Shown in pieces: positions 1 to 7,026 of a stretch of 64,000 nucleotides of DNA (position 1 is its first letter; each line of letters opens with the position of its first letter). Both the position numbers and the translations under genes were made by a program. The notes beneath the pieces are model-generated. The model ran no database searches, was not told the origin of the DNA, and saw only the letters and a program-made list of their open reading frames with translations. The stretch is from Croceimicrobium sp963977415 (GTDB lineage: Bacteria; Bacteroidota; Bacteroidia; Flavobacteriales; Schleiferiaceae), in assembly GCA_963977415.1 (NCBI GenBank), contig CAXBOS010000003.1, positions 286,278 through 350,277 of the forward strand. Reading direction: 5' to 3'.

Positions 1-306
1 AAAATTGTGATGGCCGATTTACCAAAATACCCGGCGGTTCGTCGCGACTTAGCCCTTTTAGTGGATAGCGCCACGACCTACGCATCTTTGCGCCAAGCCA
101 GCCAAAAAGCAGGTGGAGCCCTATTAAGAGATATAAACTTATTTGATGTTTACCAAGGCAAGAATCTGCCTGAAGGCAAGAAATCTTATGCTTTAAGCTT
201 TGTTTTCAGACACGATGAAAAAACGCTTAATGATGCGGCGGTAGATCAATCGATTAAGAAAATCTTAGGTAGCTTAGAAAAGCAGTTTCAGGCGAGTTTG
301 CGCTAA
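1..306 (+). CDS. pheT: Phenylalanine-tRNA ligase beta subunit, C-terminal end (partial)
   Basis: This is the last 101 codons of a gene that begins left of the window; the frame is open from base 1. The sequence matches the FDX-ACB (ferredoxin-fold anticodon-binding) domain that ends PheT: KYPAVRRDLALLVD near the start and the SYALSFVFRHDEKTL segment, finishing with a helix that carries the typical DQSIKKIL pattern. In the complete enzyme this domain binds the tRNA-Phe anticodon stem while the alpha subunit carries aminoacylation. It converges on the next gene with 19 bases between stops. Family assignment is firm; nothing can be said about the rest of the protein. Confidence 0.93.
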   Translation, partial: KIVMADLPKYPAVRRDLALLVDSATTYASLRQASQKAGGALLRDINLFDVYQGKNLPEGKKSYALSFVFRHDEKTLNDAAVDQSIKKILGSLEKQFQASLR

Positions 307-325
307 TAATTATAAGATTAATACT

Positions 326-988
326 CTAAGGTTTCAAGCTTAGACAGATTTCAATTTGCGGCAGAAATAGAAATTTACTCATATTTTGTTTAAACTGATT
401 TGCCTCTTCTAAAGAGCCGAAAAGCAATTGACTTGAGTCTTCAATCTCAACTTTTGGTTTACCAAGGTACTGGACACCCAAGTTAACCGAGAGCCCCATG
501 GTTTTCGTGGGAATTAAATCCCCCCATCCTAAACCTAAAAAAAGAGCAGCTCCATTATTCGAAACCCTGAGTCCTGACTGAAATTCTTGGATAAAGGGAT
601 TATAGTTATAAAAGCCAGTTAAGCTTAAATTATCAAAATGACTCATTCCAACAATCCATTTGAACCTTCTTCTCTCTCGGGGATAATACTCTAGTTGAGC
701 AACTAATTGAAAGCAAGTAAATTGGGTTCGTCTATCTCTTGAAAGATTCATACCTGTTGGACGCCAATCTATACCACTTAAAGTCAAAAGACTAAATCCC
801 GCCCGCAAATTAAACTGCGAAGCTACTTTTAATGCATAATGTACACCCAAACCTGTAGAGCCGGTACTTAATATAAATGCAAAACTAGTGGAATCACTAG
901 GTGGGTAAAAGTTATTAATTTGCGGTTTTCCTTGTGCTTTTAGGCCAAGTGAAAAAAGAAGGATTAAAATTGCAAAACAATATTTCAA
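326..988 (-). CDS. Small secreted/outer-membrane beta-barrel-like protein, unknown function
   Basis: A 220-residue protein with a clear Sec signal peptide (residues 1-19, hydrophobic core FAILILLFSLG, cleavage probably after KAQ). The mature part alternates aromatic/polar strands and glycine-rich turns (GLGVHYALKVASQFNLRAGF, ALFLGLGWGDL), the look of a small outer-membrane barrel, and ends in LSLKP. No family was recognised. The start is a TTG codon: no ATG lies in frame before the signal peptide, and starting later would remove it. It converges with pheT and is separated from the HDAC-like gene by 219 bases of AT-rich DNA. Function is unknown; the barrel is inferred from composition only. 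Confidence 0.65.
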   Translation of the reverse strand: MKYCFAILILLFSLGLKAQGKPQINNFYPPSDSTSFAFILSTGSTGLGVHYALKVASQFNLRAGFSLLTLSGIDWRPTGMNLSRDRRTQFTCFQLVAQLEYYPRERRRFKWIVGMSHFDNLSLTGFYNYNPFIQEFQSGLRVSNNGAALFLGLGWGDLIPTKTMGLSVNLGVQYLGKPKVEIEDSSQLLFGSLEEANQFKQNMSKFLFLPQIEICLSLKP

Positions 989-1185
989 GAGAGGACGTTT
1001 TAATTTTTTCTTGCAACAAAAGAAATTAAAAGACCCGTACCCCCGCTAATTCAAGAAAATTCGCTTTGCAACAACTAAAGATATTTAATCGAATAAAAAA
1101 ACAAAAAACTGTTTTTCAGGCTATTGAACGAAATTTTTCCCTTTAAATTAATCTCCTTTTCTCGCACATAATAAAAGGGACATAC

Positions 1186-1193
1186 TAATTTTG
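1186..1193 (+). promoter_or_regulatory. Bacteroidota -7 element (TAATTTTG) before the HDAC-like gene
   Basis: The sequence TAATTTTG fits the TAnnTTTG consensus of the Bacteroidota housekeeping sigma factor and ends 15 bases before the start codon at 1208. No clear -33 TTG lies at the usual distance, so this is a one-box assignment. Confidence 0.45.
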
Positions 1194-1207
1194 ACCCTAA
1201 TTCTATT

Positions 1208-2110
1208 ATGCTAAAAATTGCCTACGACCCTATTTATCATCACCCATTACCCAAGGGACATCGTTTCCCAATGGAGAAATATTCTTTGCTGCCACAGCAA
1301 CTGAAGTATGAAGGCACTTGCAGCGAGGCGAATTTTTTCAGTCCTGGCTTATTAAGTGAAGAGCAAATTTTACGCACCCATAAAGAAGAGTATTGGCTGA
1401 AGTTAAAAAACCTAAAACTTAACCACGCGGAAGAGCGCCGTACCGGCTTTCCGCTTTCCGCCCAATTAGTAGAACGAGAAAGGCGTATTAATCAAGGTAC
1501 GATCGAAACTGCCCTTTATGCTTTGCAATATGGGGTTTCGCTGAATATTGCGGGGGGCACCCACCATGCCTATACCGATCGCGGAGAGGGCTTTTGCCTA
1601 CTCAATGATATTGCTATTGCCTCGCATTATTTATTAGACCATAATCTCGCCCAGCGCATCTTAGTGGTGGATCTAGATGTGCATCAAGGCAATGGCACCG
1701 CCGAAATTATGGCGAAGGAAGAGCGGGTTTTCACCTTCTCCATGCATGGCGAAAAAAACTACCCCTTGCATAAAGAAAAATCCGATTTAGACATTGCTTT
1801 AGCCGACCAGTGCGATGATGCTACTTATTTGGCAAAGCTCGCGTATCATCTACCCAAAATTTTAGAAGACTTTCCTGCAGATTTTATTTTTTACCAAAGT
1901 GGTGTTGATGTTTTAGCGAGTGATAAGCTAGGACGTTTGGCTTTGAGTAAAGAAGGCTGCAAAAGTCGCGATCGATTTGTTTTAGAAAGCGCTAAACAGC
2001 GCCAAATACCCGTGGCTATTTCAATGGGAGGAGGATATAGCACGAAAATTAGTGATATTATTGAGGCGCATGCCAATACTTTTCGAGTGGCACAAAGCAT
2101 CTGGGGTTAG
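1208..2110 (+). CDS. Histone deacetylase family (AcuC/HDAC-like) Zn hydrolase
   Basis: A 300-residue single-domain protein of the arginase/deacetylase fold. The HDAC signatures are in order: GGTHHAY (His119-His120, the catalytic dyad), DLDVHQGNGTAEI (Asp157 and His159 as zinc ligands), SGVDVLASDKLG (Asp239 as third zinc ligand) and GGGY (Tyr277, oxyanion tyrosine). All catalytic residues are present, so it should be an active amide hydrolase, acting on acetyl-lysine or on acetylated small amines; bacterial members are often acetylpolyamine hydrolases or AcuC-like, and the substrate cannot be told from sequence. It stands alone, with its own -7 element and a terminator directly after it. Length is typical of short bacterial members. 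Confidence 0.88.
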   Translation: MLKIAYDPIYHHPLPKGHRFPMEKYSLLPQQLKYEGTCSEANFFSPGLLSEEQILRTHKEEYWLKLKNLKLNHAEERRTGFPLSAQLVERERRINQGTIETALYALQYGVSLNIAGGTHHAYTDRGEGFCLLNDIAIASHYLLDHNLAQRILVVDLDVHQGNGTAEIMAKEERVFTFSMHGEKNYPLHKEKSDLDIALADQCDDATYLAKLAYHLPKILEDFPADFIFYQSGVDVLASDKLGRLALSKEGCKSRDRFVLESAKQRQIPVAISMGGGYSTKISDIIEAHANTFRVAQSIWG

Positions 2111-2148
2111 AGCAAGCTGCCTTACATTTCTGCATTTTGCTTTTTTTT
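2111..2148 (+). terminator. Rho-independent terminator after the HDAC-like gene
   Basis: AGCAA-gc-TGC pairs with GCA-tt-TTGCT around a loop of about ten bases and is followed by a run of eight T. It starts right after the stop codon at 2110. Confidence 0.6.
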
Positions 2149-2271
2149 CATAGTACAATTTAAGAGTTAAAAAAATCTAATATGTTGTTTAACACATAAA
2201 TACACTCTAGTAAAAAAAAGACACCTATCTTTACTTTAATATTTTGCTGCCTTCTAAAGGATAACATTAGT

Positions 2272-2279
2272 TACATTTG
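2272..2279 (+). promoter_or_regulatory. -7 element (TACATTTG) ahead of the candidate hairpin RNA
   Basis: TACATTTG is an exact TAnnTTTG match. Transcription from it would begin about 5-7 bases later, near 2285, which is where the 5' arm of the long inverted repeat starts. A TTTTG lies further upstream (2242-2246) but 25 bases away, a little too far for a canonical -33. Confidence 0.45.
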
Positions 2280-2284
2280 AATGT

Positions 2285-2366
2285 AAATCAAGCCAGGGGC
2301 GATTTTCATTTGTTAACTAGTGGGTTAGAAGGAACAGATAAAAGCTTAGTCCCCTGCTTGATTTTC
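2285..2366 (+). ncRNA. Candidate structured RNA (long imperfect hairpin)
   Basis: The 5' arm AATCAAGcCAGGGG (2286-2299) pairs with CCCCTGCTTGATT (about 2352-2364) with one bulged C, giving 13 base pairs. Inside, UUUU pairs with AAAA across a bulge, and AUUUGUU pairs with AACAGAU (7 pairs), leaving an apical loop that holds AACUAGUGGGUUAG. The small internal loop CGA/GCUUAG lies between the two stems. A -7 element sits directly upstream. Nothing here codes for protein. It could be an independent small RNA (a 6S-like RNA is possible but was not recognised by consensus) or the leader of the 58-residue gene at 2396. The pairing is seen; the RNA identity is inference. Confidence 0.5.
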
Positions 2367-2395
2367 TTAAAAACCAAAACAGATTTTACTTATTG

Positions 2396-2572
2396 ATGTC
2401 TATCAAAAATTCAGGGAAAGAGCGCATCCGTAAAAAGTTTGTCTTGTATAAAAATCTTGGCCGTAGCAGGCTGTTTTTCCGCAGCGTGTGGATTAAAGAG
2501 GTTTTTGACGGTACGCGCTGGCGCAGATCACAAATTCTAAAAGAAAAACCTAAATCTACCGATCAGGAGTAG
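2396..2572 (+). CDS. Small basic protein, 58 residues, unknown function
   Basis: An ATG-started frame of 58 codons, MSIKNSGKERIRKKFVLYKN at the start, very rich in Lys/Arg (about a third of the residues in the first 52) with aromatic residues Phe, Tyr and Trp spread through it, ending in an acidic tail. That composition suggests nucleic-acid or ribosome binding but no family was recognised. Support for a real gene: it fills the space between a candidate hairpin RNA and a strong terminator seven bases after the stop, in the same direction. It is isolated from other genes; the minus-strand OlsF-like gene converges on it. It might be cotranscribed with the hairpin. Confidence 0.5.
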   Translation: MSIKNSGKERIRKKFVLYKNLGRSRLFFRSVWIKEVFDGTRWRRSQILKEKPKSTDQE

Positions 2573-2578
2573 AAACTC

Positions 2579-2604
2579 AAAGCCGTTTAAAGACGGCTTT
2601 TTTT
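2579..2604 (+). terminator. Rho-independent terminator after the 58-residue gene
   Basis: AAAGCCGT and ACGGCTTT form an eight-pair stem with a TTAAAG loop, followed by more T residues. It could also work on the minus strand for the OlsF-like gene that ends at 2627. Confidence 0.8.
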
Positions 2605-2626
2605 GTGAATAAGCCACTCTTCATCC

Positions 2627-4297
2627 TTATCCTGGGCCTTGTAAATCCAAGTCCTTACGCTTTATATACATAAAGCCATCGAGCGAATTATTAAACAAAG
2701 GATCAATATTAAAGCAAACCACTAAAGCCTGACTTTGGATATACTTTTTAATTAAAGGAGGAATCCGTAAAGAGCCCGGCTCAATTTCTTCCAACTTCCG
2801 ATCAAAGGCGACCATATCGCTGGGAATATCATCCCATAGTCCCTTCTTATTGAGTAAGTTTAAATCCAACTTAAAAGTTTTGCGCGGTCTAATAAGGCTA
2901 GCCAAACTCGCATCACCATGATTTTTAAGCAAGTAGCTAACCATTAGGGATTTACTAAAAGGAGAAAACCGATTGCTTATACTGGCGCAACCCAATATAT
3001 ATTGCAAGTTTTCATCTCTCGCCATCAATACCTTTATCGCATTCCATAGAATAAATAGTGGCAATGGCTTTTGTTGGTATTCTTTTACAATAAATGCCCG
3101 TCCTAATTCCAAAGAATTTTCAAATAGGGGATACGCCGCCGAATCGATTTTGAATAAGGAATGGGTGTAAAAGCCATTTATACCAAAGCGCTTAAAAACC
3201 TGCGGACCGTATGCCAATCGATAAGCACCTACTAAACATTCCGCCTCCTCATCCCATAAAAGCAAGTGGTGGTAATGGTAATCGTAAGTATCTAAATCCA
3301 GGGCCTTATTGCTTCCTTCGCCTATTTCTCTGAAACTAATCTCGCGTAAGCGCCCAATCTGCTTTAGCAAATGTGGGATATCTTCGGCTTCCGCAAGAAA
3401 TACCGCGAATTGCTTTTTGCTTATAACTAACTTCTCCTTGTTAGCCAATAATGCGATTTCACTTTTTAGAACTTCTACCCTAGGCTCCTCGGCTACTTCC
3501 TCGGCTTTTAAAGGTCGCCTACTTAGAAACAGACTCTTTTTAGCATGCGGCAGACTTAAAGACAAAATACCCATCCGTTGCAATAACAAAGCCAGTAGGT
3601 GGCCATCTTCCTGGTAGGATTTCACTTCTTTCGGATAAAGTAAGCGCGCTACTCTAATGGTTGCTTTGCGCCGAAAAATCCATCCTTGCCTAGTTTGCTT
3701 CTCTCCCATTAAGTGGGGCTCAACGAGGGGCTTGCCATTTTTCAAATACACCGGTAAGATAGGAACCTCATAAGCACGAAAATCCGCTAAAAAGGCTAAA
3801 ATATTTTTTTCAAGTGGGCGCTTCACTTTAAGAGCCACTTGCTTCTTTTTAAGCGTAGCCGGCATTAAATAGCCTCTGCCTTCCCCCCGCTCAAAGGCAG
3901 ATGCGAGGTCAACTGCACTTGCAGTGCATTTATTTTCCGCAAAAGGAATTATAGATTCCAAAGCCTGAAAGAAATCGGGATCTAGGGAATCATCCTCTGG
4001 ATTTAGTATAGCAAAGTCTGGTCGTTTAATACGCACCAAACATAATAGCATTAGTGCATCCCAATGTGTATTTGTACTATTAACTACCACTAAAAATGGT
4101 CCCTTTTCAGGAATGCGCTTTAGCTCTGCTTTATAATATTGCAGCGGGATTTGTAGCTGATTTAAAATTTGAACTACCTCAGAATCTTCCGCAGTGGAGA
4201 GGCCCAAAGAATTTCGCCAAAAATCATGGTTTCCTTTTTTCTTGAGCAGTTCCTTTTTAAGCTCGGTAAAGGCTAAGGATAGTTTAGCTTTCTTCAT
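2627..4297 (-). CDS. OlsF-like two-domain acyltransferase (aminolipid synthesis), degenerate N-terminal motif
   Basis: A 556-residue protein with two parts. Residues about 45-260 resemble the lysophospholipid acyltransferase (PlsC-like, hemolysin-type) domain; residues about 295-500 match the OlsB-like N-acyltransferase of the GNAT fold (LREISFREIGEG, LVGAYRLAYG, LELGRAFIVKEYQ). This order is that of OlsF, known from Serratia and Flavobacterium johnsoniae, where the C-terminal part N-acylates ornithine and the N-terminal part adds the second acyl chain. At the place where the acyltransferase His should stand, the sequence reads VVNSTNTHWDAL: Asn-Ser instead of Asn-His, with Asp80 kept. O-acylation may therefore be lost or altered. 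It follows the aspartate kinase gene by 26 bases, probably in one transcript. Confidence 0.7.
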   Translation of the reverse strand: MKKAKLSLAFTELKKELLKKKGNHDFWRNSLGLSTAEDSEVVQILNQLQIPLQYYKAELKRIPEKGPFLVVVNSTNTHWDALMLLCLVRIKRPDFAILNPEDDSLDPDFFQALESIIPFAENKCTASAVDLASAFERGEGRGYLMPATLKKKQVALKVKRPLEKNILAFLADFRAYEVPILPVYLKNGKPLVEPHLMGEKQTRQGWIFRRKATIRVARLLYPKEVKSYQEDGHLLALLLQRMGILSLSLPHAKKSLFLSRRPLKAEEVAEEPRVEVLKSEIALLANKEKLVISKKQFAVFLAEAEDIPHLLKQIGRLREISFREIGEGSNKALDLDTYDYHYHHLLLWDEEAECLVGAYRLAYGPQVFKRFGINGFYTHSLFKIDSAAYPLFENSLELGRAFIVKEYQQKPLPLFILWNAIKVLMARDENLQYILGCASISNRFSPFSKSLMVSYLLKNHGDASLASLIRPRKTFKLDLNLLNKKGLWDDIPSDMVAFDRKLEEIEPGSLRIPPLIKKYIQSQALVVCFNIDPLFNNSLDGFMYIKRKDLDLQGPG

Positions 4298-4323
4298 TTT
4301 AAAAGAGCTTGGATATCTTCAAC

Positions 4324-5580
4324 TTATTCGGATAGCGCCACCTGATAGGTGCCAACGGTAATTTGCTCCAATAGTACTTTACCGCGCTTTTTTATTTGCT
4401 CGCGGGCAGATGCGTTATGATGACGAATGGTATAAAGACTGATGTCTTCACGTTGTTCTAAATCAAAGCTTTTAGCCAATTCTTCACAAAGAGGAAAGGC
4501 ATTGATTGGATCGTAATTAATGCAGAAGGAGGAACTTACCGCTGAATGTTGTGAAAGGTTTACTCTTGCACCAAATTGATGAAAAAGTTGGTAAATTTTC
4601 GACAAGTGATCTTCGGCAATAAAGGCCAAATCGCGGGTACTAAGCTTTATTAATAACTGATTCTCTTTTTTAATAAAACAGGAAGCCATCGGATCTAAAC
4701 TTACTCCTTCACTAATGGTAGTGCCTTCCGCGGCAGGATTCTCAAAAGACTTTACTTTTAAAGGAATTCCCTTCTCCTGCAAAGGCTGAATGGTTTTAGG
4801 GTGTATTACTGATGCTCCGTAAAAAGCCAGCTCAATTGCTTCGCGATAATTGATTCGATTCAGTAAAACGGTATCTTCAAAAACCTTGGGATCACCATTT
4901 AAAACACCAGGCACATCTTTCCATATTACTACCTCAGAAGCCGCCAAACAATAGGCGATTACCGAGGCCGAGTAGTCAGAACCTTCCCTACCTAAAGTGG
5001 TAGTATTCCCCATATCATCGGAACCAATAAAACCTTGGGTTAAATACCGCGCACCTTCTCGTACCGAATCTTGCAGCATACGTTTGGTATAAGCCCAGTC
5101 AATACGAGCAAAACGATAACTCTGATCCGTTTTTATTAAACGACGCGCATCGAGCCAAATATTTTGATAGGAGTTTTGATTTAAGTAGGCAGAAACGATT
5201 TTAGTAGAAAGCAGCTCGCCAAAGGATACAATTTGATCGTAAACTTTATTGAAGCCTCCGTTTATTAAACCACTTAACTTCATGCGAAGCTGCGTAAATA
5301 ACTGCGAAACCTCCTCATAAACAGAATGAGCTTGAGGAAAGTCTAAATCAGCAATAATATCTAAATGATATTTCTCTAATGCCAATAGCGCTTTTTCACA
5401 GGCCGGTTTATCGCCCGCCAAATGGAAAGCCACAATTTTTTCTAAGGCATTGGTGCTTTTACCCATGGCCGAAATAACCACGAGAATATCATCTTCGGTA
5501 AAGAATTCTAAAACCGAAGCTACCCTTCTTACACCCGCCGCATCTTTTACACTTGCTCCCCCAAATTTAAAAACCTTCAT
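4324..5580 (-). CDS. lysC: Aspartate kinase (monofunctional)
   Basis: A 418-residue amino acid kinase catalysing the ATP-dependent phosphorylation of aspartate, the first step to lysine, threonine, methionine and diaminopimelate. Seen: KFGGAS at residues 5-10 (phosphate binding), the TTTLGREGSDYSA segment (aspartate/ATP binding), VIWKDVPGVLNGDPK, ASVIHPKTI, then a C-terminal region of about 120 residues in the position of the ACT regulatory domains. No homoserine dehydrogenase part is fused. Its own -7 and -33 boxes lie just upstream, and the sbt operon terminator lies before them, so it begins a separate transcript. The lysA gene is 5.4 kb away. Confidence 0.93.
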   Translation of the reverse strand: MKVFKFGGASVKDAAGVRRVASVLEFFTEDDILVVISAMGKSTNALEKIVAFHLAGDKPACEKALLALEKYHLDIIADLDFPQAHSVYEEVSQLFTQLRMKLSGLINGGFNKVYDQIVSFGELLSTKIVSAYLNQNSYQNIWLDARRLIKTDQSYRFARIDWAYTKRMLQDSVREGARYLTQGFIGSDDMGNTTTLGREGSDYSASVIAYCLAASEVVIWKDVPGVLNGDPKVFEDTVLLNRINYREAIELAFYGASVIHPKTIQPLQEKGIPLKVKSFENPAAEGTTISEGVSLDPMASCFIKKENQLLIKLSTRDLAFIAEDHLSKIYQLFHQFGARVNLSQHSAVSSSFCINYDPINAFPLCEELAKSFDLEQREDISLYTIRHHNASAREQIKKRGKVLLEQITVGTYQVALSE

Positions 5581-5594
5581 ACTTTAAATTTTGC

Positions 5595-5623
5595 CAAAAG
5601 TAAAAAGAAATAAGGCTGACAAA
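5595..5623 (-). promoter_or_regulatory. Promoter of the aspartate kinase gene (TTTG-N17-TACTTTTG)
   Basis: On the minus strand TTTG (5623-5620) is followed after 17 bases by TACTTTTG (5602-5595), a good two-box match to Bacteroidota promoters. The start codon lies 14 bases beyond the -7 box, predicting a leader of under ten bases. Confidence 0.65.
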
Positions 5624-5664
5624 GGGATTAAAGGCCATTGCTCTTAAAGTAATCCGCTATTGAT

Positions 5665-5705
5665 CAAAAAAGAGGCTGCCTGTAATAAATACAAGTAGCC
5701 TCTTT
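5665..5705 (-). terminator. Terminator of the tetR-icd-sbtA-sbtB operon
   Basis: Read on the minus strand, AAAGAGGCT pairs with AGCCTCTTT (nine pairs), the inner ACTTGT/ACAGG region extends the stem, and a T run follows at 5670-5665. It lies 52 bases after the sbtB stop codon. Confidence 0.85.
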
Positions 5706-5756
5706 CTATATCGCCTTTACCTAAATGTAAACAGGCTGTAGGTGTAAATAAATAAC

Positions 5757-6050
5757 TTAATGCTTCACCCACTGCGCATCTGCAACAGCGCAAATACCAC
5801 CCGATTCTTCTAGCATCGAGCGGATTAACTCTTTCATACTTTCAAACTTATCGATAGAGCAATACCAAATAATTAAGGTATTGGTAAAGGCATCCGATAG
5901 ACCTAAACCGTCTTGCATACCCCTATTACCCATACCGCTCACCTTTTCGATTAGCGTAAAACCTTCGACCTTTTCTTTGGCAAAAAGTTTTAAAAAGGTG
6001 TCTTTTTCCGCATGTGGAACAATGATTTCCACTCTTTTTATATTTTCCAT
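5757..6050 (-). CDS. sbtB: SbtB-like PII family signal protein
   Basis: A 97-residue protein with the ferredoxin-like PII fold pattern: beta1 KRVEIIVP, a helix AEKDTFLKLFAKEKV, a Gly-rich T-loop region VSGMGNRGMQDGLGLSDAFTN, then beta IIWYCS and a final helix. In cyanobacteria SbtB trimers bind adenine nucleotides including cAMP and sit on the cytosolic face of SbtA to close it. The C-terminal Cys-rich redox loop of cyanobacterial SbtB is not present. It starts one base after sbtA ends, which supports the pair strongly. Last gene of the operon. Confidence 0.8.
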   Translation of the reverse strand: MENIKRVEIIVPHAEKDTFLKLFAKEKVEGFTLIEKVSGMGNRGMQDGLGLSDAFTNTLIIWYCSIDKFESMKELIRSMLEESGGICAVADAQWVKH

Positions 6051-6051
6051 T

Positions 6052-7017
6052 TTAGGCGTAAATGAGTTCGAGAAGTGAATAATAAACTGGAATTCCGACT
6101 ATGATGTTTAAGGGGAAGGTAATGCCCAGTGAAAGAGGTACGTAAATTCCAGGATTAGCCTGAGGTACCGCCATACGCATCGCGGCAGGGACCGCAATAT
6201 AACTGGCACTAGCAGCCAAAATAGTCAGTAAAAAGGCATTGCCTAAACTAATACCTAAAAGCGGGCAAAGGAGCATGGTAACCCCAGCATTGAGTAGTGG
6301 TATGATAATACCAAAAGCTAGCAAAAAGCCACCTTTCGCTTTGAGGCCAGAAATACGTTTACCGGCTAGTAAACCCATATCTAACATAAAAAGACTCAAT
6401 ATTCCTTTAAAGAGATTTTCACTAAAAGGCGCTACTCCTTTATACTGCTCATCAGAAATTAACAAGCCAATGACCAAGCTTAGAAGAATGATAAAAACAG
6501 AGCCGTTGGTTAGCGCTTCATGCAGCACCGATTTAAAATTATTCTTCCCTTTTCCTTGGGTGCTCCGACCAATTAATATTACCCCGACTATTATTGCTGG
6601 CGATTCCATAATCGCTAAGGCAGCAATCATATGTCCACCGAAAGCTACACCCGACTGCTCTAAAAAGGCCACGGCTGTTACAAAAGTTACCGCACTAACC
6701 GAACCATAAGTGGCGGCAATTGCTCCAGCATTATAGATATCTATTTTGCGCTTTAAAATGTAAAAAGTATAAATAGGAACAATGACCGCTAGAAAAACTG
6801 CAAAACCGAGAGGCTTTAGCATCAAGGCCCAGTCTTCGCCATGAGCCAATTCTATCCCTCCTTTTAAACCGATGGAAAAAAGCAGAAAAAGTGATAGAAA
6901 TTTAGCCACTTCGCGTGGAATTTCTAAATCGGACCGGACCAAGACTGCGAGCAGTCCACCTATAAAAAATAATATAGGCGGACTGAGCAGGTTTTCTAAA
7001 ATTAGAGAGGTGTTCAT
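6052..7017 (-). CDS. sbtA: SbtA-like sodium-dependent bicarbonate transporter
   Basis: A 321-residue membrane protein with about ten hydrophobic segments, of the Sbt_1 (DUF897) family. Family-typical stretches are SDLEIPREVAKFLSLFLLF, IGLKGGIEL, AAIAATYGSVSAVTFVTA and IMESPAIIVG. The known role of SbtA is high-affinity Na+/HCO3- symport in cyanobacteria; homologues occur in non-photosynthetic bacteria, where supplying bicarbonate for carboxylases is the likely use. It is somewhat shorter than cyanobacterial SbtA (about 370), the cytosolic loop being reduced. It lies nine bases after icd and one base before sbtB. Confidence 0.85.
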   Translation of the reverse strand: MNTSLILENLLSPPILFFIGGLLAVLVRSDLEIPREVAKFLSLFLLFSIGLKGGIELAHGEDWALMLKPLGFAVFLAVIVPIYTFYILKRKIDIYNAGAIAATYGSVSAVTFVTAVAFLEQSGVAFGGHMIAALAIMESPAIIVGVILIGRSTQGKGKNNFKSVLHEALTNGSVFIILLSLVIGLLISDEQYKGVAPFSENLFKGILSLFMLDMGLLAGKRISGLKAKGGFLLAFGIIIPLLNAGVTMLLCPLLGISLGNAFLLTILAASASYIAVPAAMRMAVPQANPGIYVPLSLGITFPLNIIVGIPVYYSLLELIYA

Positions 7018-7026
7018 AGCTATGCT

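Noticed and set aside
2285..2366. SRP (4.5S) RNA as the identity of the hairpin.
   Set aside because: The apical part has AGAAGGAACAG rather than the conserved SRP tetraloop with its symmetric loop, so this identity was not adopted.
6239..6709. A 156-codon frame antisense to sbtA.
   Set aside because: The minus-strand sbtA frame has strong family motifs; the plus-strand product is a shadow rich in Pro, Lys and Ile.
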